64,000 nt of DNA, taken from contig JBQCGD010000136.1 of NCBI GenBank assembly GCA_051955985.1, forward strand, positions 1 through 64,000. Reading direction: 5' to 3'. The notes beneath the pieces are model-generated. The model worked only from the letters and a program-made list of their open reading frames with translations, made no database searches and was not told the origin of the DNA. The position numbers and the translations under genes were made by a program. This document shows, in pieces, positions 54,246 through 62,635 of the stretch. The number at the start of each line of letters is the position of its first letter. Position 1 is the stretch's first letter. This DNA comes from DATKPA01 sp051955985. Lineage in GTDB: Bacteria > Planctomycetota > Phycisphaerae > WQYP01.

Positions 54246-55457
54246 TCAGACGCAGCCGATCTCCTTAAGTAGCCGCTGCGACCGGCATAACGCTTCAACG
54301 TATTCCTCGCACGCTACCCGCTCCAGCCCCCCTCCTGCCGTCTCTCGCAGATCCCACAGACCGCTGTTGTGCCAGTGGCTCGGCTCTTCCCAGTCCGGCC
54401 GATCGATGATCGGATACAAGCACACCCCCTCCACCGGAACCCCCTGCAACCGCGCCACATACACCTCCTGCGCGATCTCCTCAATCCACTTCCCACGCCC
54501 CACGCCAAAATGACTCGTTTCCGAAATAAACACAGGTCGTCCGTACTTCTGACACACCCCGTCCAGCAGCCGATGGAACGGAACCCACCGCTCATCCCGC
54601 GGTTCGTCCTCCCACCGCAGCCGCACGTCCGGCGTCTCCCACTGGTTCGAGTGATAGTAATTCACCCCAATTATATCCAGGTACTTCGCATTCCCTCCCA
54701 GCTCCGGTTGCGCCCGCCCGCTGATCATGTCCCACGCTTCATACTGCCCCGCATGCTGCTGCCGCGCCGCCTCCTCCAGGTCCGGACGCCCACGCGGCGC
54801 AATCACATGGATGATCGGATCCACATGCGCAAACCGCGCCCGCGGCTCCACCGACCACACCGCCTCCATCCCCGCTATCGCCGCCCGCACCAGCTGCCGC
54901 TTGATCTCGTGCGCCTTCCCCAACGCCACCGGCTGAATGATCCCCTTGTACCCCACCGCCCACGCCAGAAATGAAATCTCATTCACCGGCACATACACCG
55001 GCTCCCCGCCCGTTTCATCCTTCACGATCTGCGCAACCGCGCGGCAGTACCGCGCAAAACGGTCCACAAACGCGCCTGACAAGATGTCGATGTCCGGCGG
55101 CCACCCGTAGTGCAAAAGATTCCACACCACCTGTACCCCCGCCGCCTCCGCCGCCTTCACCATCGGCACAAAACTCGACCAATCATAAACCCCCGGCGAC
55201 GTCTCCACGCACGGCCACCTCACCCCGTCACGCACCGTCCGAATCCCCACCGCCTTCACCCGCTCATAATCCTCCCGCACCTGCACGTCATGCTGCGTCG
55301 CCGCCAGCATGTCGATCCGCACCCCGTTCGAATTGATCTGACACGCCGACTCAAATCCCCCCATCCAGAACGACCGAAACAACTGCTCCTTCCCCTCTTC
55401 CACACCCTGCTCCCCCCGCACCGCACTGTGTCGAACAAATGCCGTCACATCCGTCAT
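54246..55457 (-). CDS. GH1-like glycosidase, no signal peptide
   Basis: A 403-residue clan GH-A barrel resembling beta-glucosidases. RVKAVGIRTVRDGVRWPCVE and VQVVWNLLHYGWPPDIDI begin the barrel; the candidate acid/base is Glu near 157 (VPVNEISFLAW) and the candidate nucleophile Glu near 312 (VFISETSHFG). These replace the NEP and ENG motifs of true GH1, so it is a divergent branch. Start 55457 follows GGAGAG. No export signal: a cytoplasmic enzyme. Lies between the GT/FAD fusion and a signal-less GH2 gene in the same direction. Confidence 0.75.
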   Translation of the reverse strand: MTDVTAFVRHSAVRGEQGVEEGKEQLFRSFWMGGFESACQINSNGVRIDMLAATQHDVQVREDYERVKAVGIRTVRDGVRWPCVETSPGVYDWSSFVPMVKAAEAAGVQVVWNLLHYGWPPDIDILSGAFVDRFARYCRAVAQIVKDETGGEPVYVPVNEISFLAWAVGYKGIIQPVALGKAHEIKRQLVRAAIAGMEAVWSVEPRARFAHVDPIIHVIAPRGRPDLEEAARQQHAGQYEAWDMISGRAQPELGGNAKYLDIIGVNYYHSNQWETPDVRLRWEDEPRDERWVPFHRLLDGVCQKYGRPVFISETSHFGVGRGKWIEEIAQEVYVARLQGVPVEGVCLYPIIDRPDWEEPSHWHNSGLWDLRETAGGGLERVACEEYVEALCRSQRLLKEIGCV

Positions 55458-55580
55458 ACAACTCTCCGTCTCAAGGGAAATCAGGTGCCACAAATCGAAC
55501 ACGCCGTCGTGTCCAACCCGTGCCCCCACGCACCCGGGCAAACCCCATCCATTCACTCCATCAATCCCTTCCCCAAGAAT

Positions 55581-55626
55581 AACTTCGTAATCCTTCGCGT
55601 CTTCGTGCCTTCGTGTTTACGTCGCC
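55581..55626 (+). repeat. TTCGTG-type tandem repeat, copy 3
   Basis: AACTTCGTAATCCTTCGCG, then TCTTCGTG and CCTTCGTG units ending TTTACGTCG, followed by a short G-run, in the 214-base gap between the GH1-like and GH2 genes. Confidence 0.65.
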
Positions 55627-55671
55627 CGGTAGGGGGGCAACCCGTTTCCTCACACAACTGTCGTCATCCCA

Positions 55672-57573
55672 CTACCTCTCCGCCCGCGCCGGCGCCGGCT
55701 CCATCGGATGCTCAATCGGCGGCGGACTCTGCTGCACCCGGTTGTAATTCATGATCCGCTCGCGCCATGCCAGTTCCATGTGCTGCTCCACACGGTTCCG
55801 CGGACCTCGCGTCGCCAACGCCATCTGCTTCAGCGGAAACTTCGGCGTCCGATCCACATACAACAGCCCGTTCGCTTCCTGGTACGTGTCCGTGAACTGC
55901 GTGTAGCAGAAACCCGCCAGCATCGGCACGCTCCGCACCGCCGCCAACAACGCACAATACTGATTCGCAAACTCCTCCGACGACTCCACCCGCGTGTACC
56001 CCCACGTCGTCTCCTTGTCCTCGCTGTACGCAATCCCGCCGAATTCCGTCAGCATCATCGGCAACCCCGCGTGCGCATTCTCGCTCAAACTCAGCAACCT
56101 CCCCCCCGGCCGCTCCCGCTTGAACAGCACCGACGGCTGATCCTCCTTCCCATACCGCTTCTCGATCCGCGCCGCGTTGTCGTCATAATCGTGTATCCCG
56201 ATGATGTCCGTCGCCACGCTCTCCCACCCATCATTCCCAATCACCGGCCGCGTCGGATCCAACGTCTTCGTCAAATGATAAAGCGCCTGCACGTAATGCC
56301 GCTGCGCCGGACTCTCTGGCAAATCCGGAACACCCCAGCTCTCATTGAACGGCACCCACGCCACGATGCACGGATGACTCACATCCCGCCGGATCGCTTC
56401 CTCCCACTCCCGCGTCAACCTTTCAATGCTCGTCCGTGTAAACCGATACGCGCTCGGCATCTCCTCCCACACCAGGAGCCCCAGCGTGTCCGCCCAATAC
56501 AAATACCGCGGATCCTCAATCTTCTGATGCTTCCGCACCCCGTTGAACCCCATCGCCTTCGCCAGTTCCACGTCATGCCGCAACGCATTGTCGTCCGGCG
56601 CCGTGATCCCGCTCTCCGGAAAATACCCCTGGTCCAGCACAAACTGCAGCGCGAACGGACGCCCGTTCAGCACGAACCGATCCCCCTGGATCGTGATCGA
56701 CCGCAGCGCCGTGTAACTGTAAACCTCGTCGATCACCGCCCCGTCGCTGTCGATCAGCCGCACGTGCGCCCGGATCAGCGTCGGCGAATTCGGACTCCAC
56801 AAAAGCTCATTCCGCGAATCGTCAATCCCCGGATCCGACAACGCGATCCGCCGATGCATCTCCTCCCCCGTCACGCTGTACACGTCATCCGCCAGCGTCT
56901 TGTCATTGCATTGCAGCCGTACGTGCAGCCGCAAATCCGTCCGCCGCTTCCCCTCCAGACGCGTCTCAAACCCGATCTCCCACCGCTCCACCACCGGCGT
57001 CCACCGGACGTACCGCATGTGCGTCTCCCCAACCCGCTCCATCCACACCGTCTGCCAGATCCCCGTCGTCCGCGGATACCAGATCGAGTGTGGCTCCAAC
57101 TGCCAGTCCTGCTTCCCCCGCGGCTTCGTCAAATCCTGCGGATCATCCTCCGCCCGCACCACCAGCACATCCTTCCCCGTCCCGCTCAAAAGATCCGTCA
57201 CATCCACGTGAAACGGCGTATACCCCCCCTCATGCGTCCCCGCCAGCTTCCCGTTCACCCACACCGACGCCGCAAAATCCACCGCCCCAAAATGAATCAT
57301 CAGCCGCTTCCCCTCGCTTAAGTCCGGCGCCTCAATCTCCCGCCGATACCACACCGCCCGGTAGAACCCCGTGTCATGAACCCCGCTCAGCTTCGTCTCC
57401 GGCGAAAACGGCACCAGGACCCGCTTGTCAAACGACACCTGCTCCGGCGAACACCACGCCGCCTCTGCATCAATCGCGAATTCCCACCACCCGTTCAAAT
57501 TCGTCCACTCGCTCCGTTCCAGGATCGGCCGCGGATATCCATGTTTGTCTTTGATCGCTCCATCGATGACCAT
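55672..57573 (-). CDS. Glycoside hydrolase family 2, cytoplasmic
   Basis: A 633-residue GH2 enzyme without a signal peptide. The ATG at 57573 is preferred because AGAGGA sits 6 bases upstream; the ATG at 57579 touches the ribosome binding site. N-terminal jelly roll (DTGFYRAVWYRREIEAPDL, VWVNGKLAGTHEGGYTPFHV), Ig-like domain, TIM barrel. Acid/base candidate Glu near 409 (VPFNESWGVPD); nucleophile candidate Glu near 508 (MMLTEFGGIAYSE). Beta-glucuronidase or beta-galactosidase type. Groups with the two GH1-like enzymes on the same strand. Confidence 0.88.
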   Translation of the reverse strand: MVIDGAIKDKHGYPRPILERSEWTNLNGWWEFAIDAEAAWCSPEQVSFDKRVLVPFSPETKLSGVHDTGFYRAVWYRREIEAPDLSEGKRLMIHFGAVDFAASVWVNGKLAGTHEGGYTPFHVDVTDLLSGTGKDVLVVRAEDDPQDLTKPRGKQDWQLEPHSIWYPRTTGIWQTVWMERVGETHMRYVRWTPVVERWEIGFETRLEGKRRTDLRLHVRLQCNDKTLADDVYSVTGEEMHRRIALSDPGIDDSRNELLWSPNSPTLIRAHVRLIDSDGAVIDEVYSYTALRSITIQGDRFVLNGRPFALQFVLDQGYFPESGITAPDDNALRHDVELAKAMGFNGVRKHQKIEDPRYLYWADTLGLLVWEEMPSAYRFTRTSIERLTREWEEAIRRDVSHPCIVAWVPFNESWGVPDLPESPAQRHYVQALYHLTKTLDPTRPVIGNDGWESVATDIIGIHDYDDNAARIEKRYGKEDQPSVLFKRERPGGRLLSLSENAHAGLPMMLTEFGGIAYSEDKETTWGYTRVESSEEFANQYCALLAAVRSVPMLAGFCYTQFTDTYQEANGLLYVDRTPKFPLKQMALATRGPRNRVEQHMELAWRERIMNYNRVQQSPPPIEHPMEPAPARAER

Positions 57574-57714
57574 CGCCATTCCTCTACACAGCAGCAGTTG
57601 ATTGAACACGCATCCGCGAACCGTTTTCGCAAACCCCATACCGCCCTGCACCCCTTCGATCGGCTCCCACGCTTGCTGCCCAACTTCGTGGCCGCGGTGC
57701 CATGCTCATCTCGC

Positions 57715-57840
57715 CGCCGGGCGCCATGCGTCTGGCCCAACCTGTGGCGAGCCGGGGCCATAAGCATGCCTCTCCGATCCGCACCGACACATTGCACCCC
57801 CTCCCCCCCGACTGTCGGCCATTCAGTCCTCCACCCCTGG
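57715..57840. repeat. 165-base-spaced direct repeat, unit 1
   Basis: Shares CGCCGG, GCCAT, TGGCCCAACCTG, CATAAGCATGCC, ACACATTGCA and CTCCACCCC-type blocks in the same order as unit 2 at 57880. Confidence 0.6.
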
Positions 57841-57879
57841 CGACACCCAACCACGCCAACCCTCGTGTCCTACGCCGAT

Positions 57880-58006
57880 CGCCGGCTGCCATACTGATGG
57901 CCCAACCTGGGGGGGGAGGGGCGCATAAGCATGCCCCTTGGACCAGCAAAAACACATTGCAACTCCTCCCACCGCGCCTCAGTCCCTCAGTAATTCCTCA
58001 ACCCCC
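57880..58006. repeat. 165-base-spaced direct repeat, unit 2
   Basis: Diverged second unit with TGGCCCAACCTG, GCATAAGCATGCC and ACACATTGCA blocks in register with unit 1. Confidence 0.6.
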
Positions 58007-58029
58007 AACTCCGCATCCCAACCGCTCCC

Positions 58030-58076
58030 TCTTCGTGTCCCTTCGTCTCTTCGTGCCTTCGTGTTTCCGTCGTCGG
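58030..58076 (+). repeat. TTCGTG-type tandem repeat, copy 4
   Basis: Units TCTTCGTG, TCCCTTCGTC, TCTTCGTG, CCTTCGTG ending TTTCCGTCGTCGG, followed within 10 bases by a run of 15 G. Confidence 0.7.
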
Positions 58077-58110
58077 CGGGAGCGGGGGGGGGGGGGGGAC
58101 GTCGGACAAA

Positions 58111-59298
58111 TCACACCAGCATCAACGCACTCGACCCCGACGGCAGCATCTCCCGCCAATCCGCTATCAACCGCTTATAATTCTGCCCCACCCGCCGGAT
58201 CTTCCGATTCAAATCATACAACCCCACCGGGTTCACCTTCCGCGCATCCTCCCGCAACGCCGTGTCCCAATCCATCTGGTCCGTCAGCGAATACCACGTG
58301 AACCCCACGATCGGCACCCCATCCTGCCTCAACCTCAACATGCAGTTCCACTCCTTCCACAACCACTGCACGCTCCCGTCCGACTCCCACAAGTTCGTCT
58401 CCGTATGCATCAGCGGCAACCCATACCGCTCGTAATACTGCTTCGCGATCACGTAGTACCCGAAAAACTCCCCGCTCGAAATCATCTTCCCGTCCGGCTT
58501 CATCAGGTGCTCGTTCGTCACGTAGTAATCCGTCCCCATGATGCACCGCGCCTTTAACCGCTTCCCCATGAAAAAGTCGTACTCCTTCTGCTTCATCCCG
58601 TTGTCGCACATCCACTGGAAAATCTCCGCCGACACCTGCTTCGCATACGTAAGGTCCAGCGGAATAAACCGCCGCTCGTTCATGAACGCCGCCTGCTTCA
58701 TCACCTTCGGCGTGCTCGGATGCACGTACTCCGAACTCTCGCTCTGAATAAACACCGCGTCCGGCACATATTTCAATATCGCCTGCATCGCCAGCACGTT
58801 CGCCCGGCACAAATTCAGCACCGCCCGCACAAACGTCTTGTCCGTCTTCCCACGCTCGTTCCACCACCCGAACATCGCCGAAAAAAGCGCGCACACCAGG
58901 ATTTCATTCACCGGCGTCCAGTAGTGCACCTCCGAATACCGCCGCGCGAACGCCCCCGCATACTCCGCAAAATATTCCGGAAACTCCTCGTTCTGAAAAT
59001 TCCCCAGCCAGTCCGGCAACCCAAAGTGGCAAAGGTCCATGATCGGCACAATCGCCAGCTTCTTCATCTCCGCCACCACGGCGTCCACCCATTCCCAGTC
59101 ATACTTCCCCGGCCCCTGCCACACCCTGTAATTCGCCGGCCCCCACCTCAAATAATGCAGGTCCAGCTCCCGCACCAGCCGCAGGTCCTCCTTCCACCGC
59201 GCATAGTGCCCGCACTTCTCCATCTCATCGATCCGCACCTTCCGCGCAATCGTCGGATAGCTGTTCTCAATCCCAGTCGCAAACATGAATCCTGGCAT
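58111..59298 (-). CDS. GH1-like glycosidase 2, no signal peptide
   Basis: A 395-residue clan GH-A enzyme. The N-terminus has MFATGIENSYPTIARKVRID and CGHYARWKEDLRLVRELDL; the barrel has VPIMDLCHFGLPDWLGNFQN, a candidate acid/base Glu near 131 (YWTPVNEILVCALF), a candidate nucleophile Glu near 299 (MHTETNLWES) and GFTWYSLTDQMDWDTALRE, which resembles the GH1 aglycone-site region. The start is unsure: ATG 59298 is used, GTG 59343 would add 15 residues, and neither has a good ribosome binding site. Cytoplasmic. Farthest upstream of the signal-less glycosidase series. Confidence 0.78.
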   Translation of the reverse strand: MPGFMFATGIENSYPTIARKVRIDEMEKCGHYARWKEDLRLVRELDLHYLRWGPANYRVWQGPGKYDWEWVDAVVAEMKKLAIVPIMDLCHFGLPDWLGNFQNEEFPEYFAEYAGAFARRYSEVHYWTPVNEILVCALFSAMFGWWNERGKTDKTFVRAVLNLCRANVLAMQAILKYVPDAVFIQSESSEYVHPSTPKVMKQAAFMNERRFIPLDLTYAKQVSAEIFQWMCDNGMKQKEYDFFMGKRLKARCIMGTDYYVTNEHLMKPDGKMISSGEFFGYYVIAKQYYERYGLPLMHTETNLWESDGSVQWLWKEWNCMLRLRQDGVPIVGFTWYSLTDQMDWDTALREDARKVNPVGLYDLNRKIRRVGQNYKRLIADWREMLPSGSSALMLV

Positions 59299-59437
59299 GG
59301 GGCCCCACGACGACAACTCCCCAGATCCTGCACTTTTTCGCACCCGACCCGCCCCGCAACCGACCCTCGCCCAGCCCTCCAGTGCACCTCAATGCACCTG
59401 GCATGCACCCGGAACGTACCCCGAATGCCCCACTGCG

Positions 59438-59471
59438 ATCCCTGAAGCAGCCGCTCGGCTGCTTCAGGGAT
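59438..59471. terminator. 15-bp perfect hairpin
   Basis: ATCCCTGAAGCAGCC pairs perfectly with GGCTGCTTCAGGGAT around a GCTC tetraloop, 24 bases past the stop of the small minus-strand ORF at 59495. No T-run. Likely transcript end or stabilising structure. Confidence 0.6.
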
Positions 59472-59494
59472 GCCTCACGTCACTCTCGAGCTGC

Positions 59495-59725
59495 TCATTC
59501 AGCGACATCCGGCGCCGGCCACCACCGCGCACGGAAGTCCAATTCCGAAAACTCTTCGTCCCGCGCCCGCGCCGATCCCGTCCCACGCCCTTCGCCCCGC
59601 GCCTCCACCGGCATGTACCGATGCCCCGCCGTCCGCGATGCCGACCCCCGTGAGTCCGGGCTCGCAAATTCAAACTTTTTGTCGTATTCCCCACCCGCGC
59701 GGCCACTGTGTCGTGCGTTCCTCAT
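59495..59725 (-). CDS. Small Arg-rich protein, unknown
   Basis: A 76-residue ORF with Shine-Dalgarno GAGAGGT 8 bases before ATG and a strong hairpin after its stop. The sequence is polar and Arg-rich, with ASPDSRGSASRTAGHRYMPV and DEEFSELDFRARWWPAPDVA; no signal peptide or membrane segment. I recognise no family. The ribosome binding site and hairpin favour a real gene, but composition alone would allow a chance ORF. Confidence 0.42.
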   Translation of the reverse strand: MRNARHSGRAGGEYDKKFEFASPDSRGSASRTAGHRYMPVEARGEGRGTGSARARDEEFSELDFRARWWPAPDVAE

Positions 59726-59866
59726 GTCTGGCTACCTCTCTTATCTGCTCAAAAACCTCTACGCAACAACACGGCGTTGCGTACAGGACAGTTCAGCAAA
59801 GGGAGTGCCCCCGATCCGTATCTTCTCGGACATTCACTCCAACGGAAGCTCAGCAATAACCCGCTC

Positions 59867-60070
59867 TTAACGGCACCTGCCCCGCCGCCGACCAACCACC
59901 CCCAGCACCACCCCCATCGCCCCCAGCCCCACAATCACCCCACGCACCGCCCATTCCCCACCCCCGTCCCCAACCGCCCGACCCCCGCCCCCGGCCAACG
60001 TCGCCGGCAGCACACTGAGCACCAGCAGCAACGCGATCCACACGATCCTTTTCAACCACCGGATTGACAT
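59867..60070 (-). CDS. Small two-helix membrane protein downstream of mltA
   Basis: A 67-residue protein whose ATG overlaps the mltA stop (TAATG), so translation is coupled. The first hydrophobic segment is IVWIALLLVLSVLPATLA, then a Gly-rich loop, a second segment AVRGVIVGLGAMGVVLGVV and a basic end (GRRRGRCR). Family unknown. Probably an inner-membrane partner or a by-product of the mltA transcript. Confidence 0.5.
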   Translation of the reverse strand: MSIRWLKRIVWIALLLVLSVLPATLAGGGGRAVGDGGGEWAVRGVIVGLGAMGVVLGVVGRRRGRCR

Positions 60071-61413
60071 TATTTATGCACCGCTCCCGGAAACATTTCG
60101 TCCGACCCCGTCGGGGCGCCACTCCCCGGCGTCAACCCTTTCCCCGTCCCCGTGTACTTCGCAGGCCGTTTCGCACGCGAATTCGCCACGCTCTTCGCCC
60201 CCTGCGGGAACGACCCCGGATTCACCAACTCCGGCTTCAGGAAGAAGTAATACAAATGCCCCTGCGCAAACTCCTGCCCCGCCTGCTGCCCGGCCGCATC
60301 CCCAATCCCCATGTACAAGTCCGCACGCCCCGCCGCACGAATCCCGCCGCCCGTGTCCTGGTCCAGCGTAAATCCTTGGTAAGGCAACACTTCCCCCGAA
60401 GTCATCGGCTTCGGAACATTGATGAAACAGATCGACGCCCGCGGAAAAATCGACTTGTCCGTCGCCATCGTCCGCTGCGCCGTCACCTGCACCCCCAGCG
60501 ACCCCGCCGGCCATTCCTCCGGCCCATACACCTTCAGAAACGTAAACCGATCATCCTTCATCACATACCGATCCAGTTCATCCGGATGCTGATCGAAATA
60601 CGCCATCACCGCTGGCAGCGACAAATGCTTCTTGTCGATCTTCCCTTCATTCACCAGTTGCATCCCCAGCCCCGTATGCTCCCGCCCGTTCGTCCCCGCG
60701 TACCCCAGGTAAACCGTCTTTCCATCCGGAGTAATCACCTTCGCCGAACCCTGCACCTGGATGATGAACGGATCGATCGGCTTCTTGAAATACATCAACT
60801 CATGCCCGCGCAGCGCGCCCGATTGCATGTACTCCTGCCGCGTCGGATAAGTCCCCTTCACTTCACCAGTAATGGGATCCGACTCAATCCCCGCCGGCCG
60901 CGAGTACACCGGATACTTGAATTCCGCCGTCGGCGTGAACGACCCCTGGTAAATCGGCGTGTAATACCCCGTGAACCACACGTCCCCCTTGTCGTTGTAC
61001 CCCACCGATGTGTAGACGTCGTACCTCGTCAGCAGGTTCTGCTGGAACTGCTCCGCGCTGATGTTCTGATGAATCAGCTCCTTCATGTCGTACAAGGTCG
61101 CCATCACCTGGTCGTGCGTGATCGTGTCCCCCGGATTCGGCGATGGATAAAACCGGTTCGACGACGGTGCCCGCAAAAACTGGATCGACTTGTCGATCGC
61201 CTTCTCCAGGTTCGACTTGTCCGACCACGCAATCTTCATGTCTGGGTAATCCTTCGGCTCCAGCTTCCGCAACCCCCACCCGCTCGTCGGATGATCCACA
61301 TCTTCGATGGGGGGGGTAATGATGGTCGCCTGCTGCGATTTGCAGCCGGCGATCACTAGCATGGACAGCGGAAGAAGCAGCGTGGCGGCAACGGAGCGAA
61401 CAGAACGGGACAT
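60070..61413 (-). CDS. mltA: Membrane-bound lytic murein transglycosylase A
   Basis: A 447-residue lipoprotein (lipobox IAGC, C24) that cleaves peptidoglycan glycan strands to 1,6-anhydro products. MltA domain: NLLTRYDVYTSVGYNDKGDV, WFTGYYTPIYQGSF, GHELMYFKKPIDPFIIQVQG, VYLGYAGTNGREHTGLG. The C-terminal 3D domain has DQDTGGGIRAAGRADLYMG with the three Asp. Its presence suggests a normal murein sacculus. AAGGA lies about 8 bases from ATG. Coupled to a small membrane ORF. Confidence 0.92.
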   Translation of the reverse strand: MSRSVRSVAATLLLPLSMLVIAGCKSQQATIITPPIEDVDHPTSGWGLRKLEPKDYPDMKIAWSDKSNLEKAIDKSIQFLRAPSSNRFYPSPNPGDTITHDQVMATLYDMKELIHQNISAEQFQQNLLTRYDVYTSVGYNDKGDVWFTGYYTPIYQGSFTPTAEFKYPVYSRPAGIESDPITGEVKGTYPTRQEYMQSGALRGHELMYFKKPIDPFIIQVQGSAKVITPDGKTVYLGYAGTNGREHTGLGMQLVNEGKIDKKHLSLPAVMAYFDQHPDELDRYVMKDDRFTFLKVYGPEEWPAGSLGVQVTAQRTMATDKSIFPRASICFINVPKPMTSGEVLPYQGFTLDQDTGGGIRAAGRADLYMGIGDAAGQQAGQEFAQGHLYYFFLKPELVNPGSFPQGAKSVANSRAKRPAKYTGTGKGLTPGSGAPTGSDEMFPGAVHK

Positions 61414-61600
61414 TTTTCCATCCTTGGGTAAAAGGTGGGGTGGCGAGTACATCCGATGCGAGATTATCGGCAGGTGCCAGCGATTATGCCCAAAATTGTG
61501 CAGGCGGCAACTTCCCGGCAGAACCAGCGGCGGGAGCGACATTTCCCATCATCCCACATACTTTGGCAAGATGGGTAACGCCCCACCCTCATTTTTGAGC

Positions 61601-61644
61601 TAAAAACGACAGACCGCCAATGACGTACCCACACTTGGCGGCCT
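61601..61644 (-). terminator. 34-base hairpin element, copy 2, with T-tail
   Basis: Hairpin 61611-61644 shares 29 of 34 bases with 12271-12304. It lies 12 bases after the SUI1 stop codon; on the minus strand it is followed by GTCGTTTTTAGC, so this copy works as an intrinsic terminator. Confidence 0.72.
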
Positions 61645-61656
61645 CCCCCCCCGCGG

Positions 61657-62070
61657 TCAGTTCTTCACCCGCATGCCCTTCTCCCTCAGCAGCTCCATTA
61701 CTTTTTCCCGATGCTCCCCCTGGAGCTCCACCGTCCGCCCCTGCACAGACCCGCCCACCCCCAGCGTCCCCTTCAGCTCCGTACAGAGCTTCGAAAGATC
61801 ATTCGCCGGATGCTCCAGCCCCGTGATCACCGTGACATGCCGGTCCCCTTTTCGCTTCTCCGTCCGAATGACTGCCGCCTGATCCTTCGGCGGCACCGAA
61901 TTCTCCGGCGTCAGCACCAGCCCCGAATCCAGCCGCGTCTCCCCCTTCTTCCCCGCGCTCATTTTCTTTTTCTCCGGCAGCTTCAAACACCGGCATTCGG
62001 TCTTCGGTTTGTGGCAAATCTCGCACGTGGGCGGACGATCGAAGGAAGTACCGGCAAAAAGACGCGACAT
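61657..62070 (-). CDS. SUI1/YciH-type translation initiation factor homologue
   Basis: A 137-residue protein. The N-terminal zinc-ribbon-like motif has C16, C19, C26 and C28 (PTCEICHKPKTECRC). The C-terminal SUI1/eIF1 domain covers about 60-137 (GDRHVTVITGLEHPANDLSK, LCTELKGTLGVGGSVQGRTV, IELQG-like VELQGEHREKVMELL). Bacterial YciH can affect start-site fidelity. GAGGT lies 6 bases before the ATG. Followed by an intrinsic terminator. Confidence 0.88.
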   Translation of the reverse strand: MSRLFAGTSFDRPPTCEICHKPKTECRCLKLPEKKKMSAGKKGETRLDSGLVLTPENSVPPKDQAAVIRTEKRKGDRHVTVITGLEHPANDLSKLCTELKGTLGVGGSVQGRTVELQGEHREKVMELLREKGMRVKN

Positions 62071-62196
62071 GAAGACCTCTCGTTGGACATTCCTGGCGCG
62101 ATCATCCCAAGTCCCCGCCCGCGCGACAAGCCGCCCGCAATTCGCCCTCACGATAGATCACGCATAAAATACCTCCGTCCCTACAGGAGCCGCCCT

Positions 62197-62625
62197 ATGG
62201 TAGCCATCACCATCCAGGCCATGGACGAATTCGCCAACCTCGTCCGTCACATGAACCAGCTCGGGGAACGCGATCGCAACCGCCAGTACTTCGGCTTTTC
62301 ACCCACCGACGCTTTCCGCCCCGCAGTAAACCTCTACGAAACACTCAAGGCCTTCGTCATCTGCGTGGACATCGCCGGTATGGACCAGAACGACATCGAG
62401 GTGCAACTCGAGAAAGGAAACGTGGTTATCCGCGGCCGGCGCCAGAGCCCCCTCCCGCCCGACGGCTCCCGTGCCGTGGCGGTCCACCTCATGGAAATCG
62501 ACCACGGAACCTTCTGCCGCACCGTCGAAATCCCCTCCGGTGTGGATGAAGATGGCATCGCGGCGAATTACCACCTCGGAATGCTCTGGATCACCCTGCC
62601 GAAGAAGGCGGCTCCGGAGCGGTAA
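62197..62625 (+). CDS. Hsp20/alpha-crystallin family small heat-shock protein
   Basis: A 142-residue holdase chaperone. The alpha-crystallin domain covers about 42-138: PAVNLYETLKAFVICVDIAG, NDIEVQLEKGNVVIRGRR, FCRTVEIPSGVDEDGIAANY, GMLWITLPKK. There is no C-terminal IxI motif. AGGAG lies about 8 bases before ATG. It lies 10 bases ahead of lon, so a proteostasis operon. Confidence 0.9.
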   Translation: MVAITIQAMDEFANLVRHMNQLGERDRNRQYFGFSPTDAFRPAVNLYETLKAFVICVDIAGMDQNDIEVQLEKGNVVIRGRRQSPLPPDGSRAVAVHLMEIDHGTFCRTVEIPSGVDEDGIAANYHLGMLWITLPKKAAPER

Positions 62626-62635
62626 AGGGGAAAGC

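Larger units (their letters stand above)
57574..58110. other. Repeat-filled intergenic region upstream of GH2
   Basis: A 537-base gap without a credible gene. It contains two diverged copies of a roughly 125-base sequence spaced 165 bases apart, a TTCGTG tandem copy and a run of 15 G (58084-58098). It should also hold the GH2 promoter. Confidence 0.65.

Noticed and set aside
2888..58076. TTCGTG arrays as a CRISPR or coding repeat
   Set aside because: Units are only 8-9 bases without spacers, and no cas genes are present.
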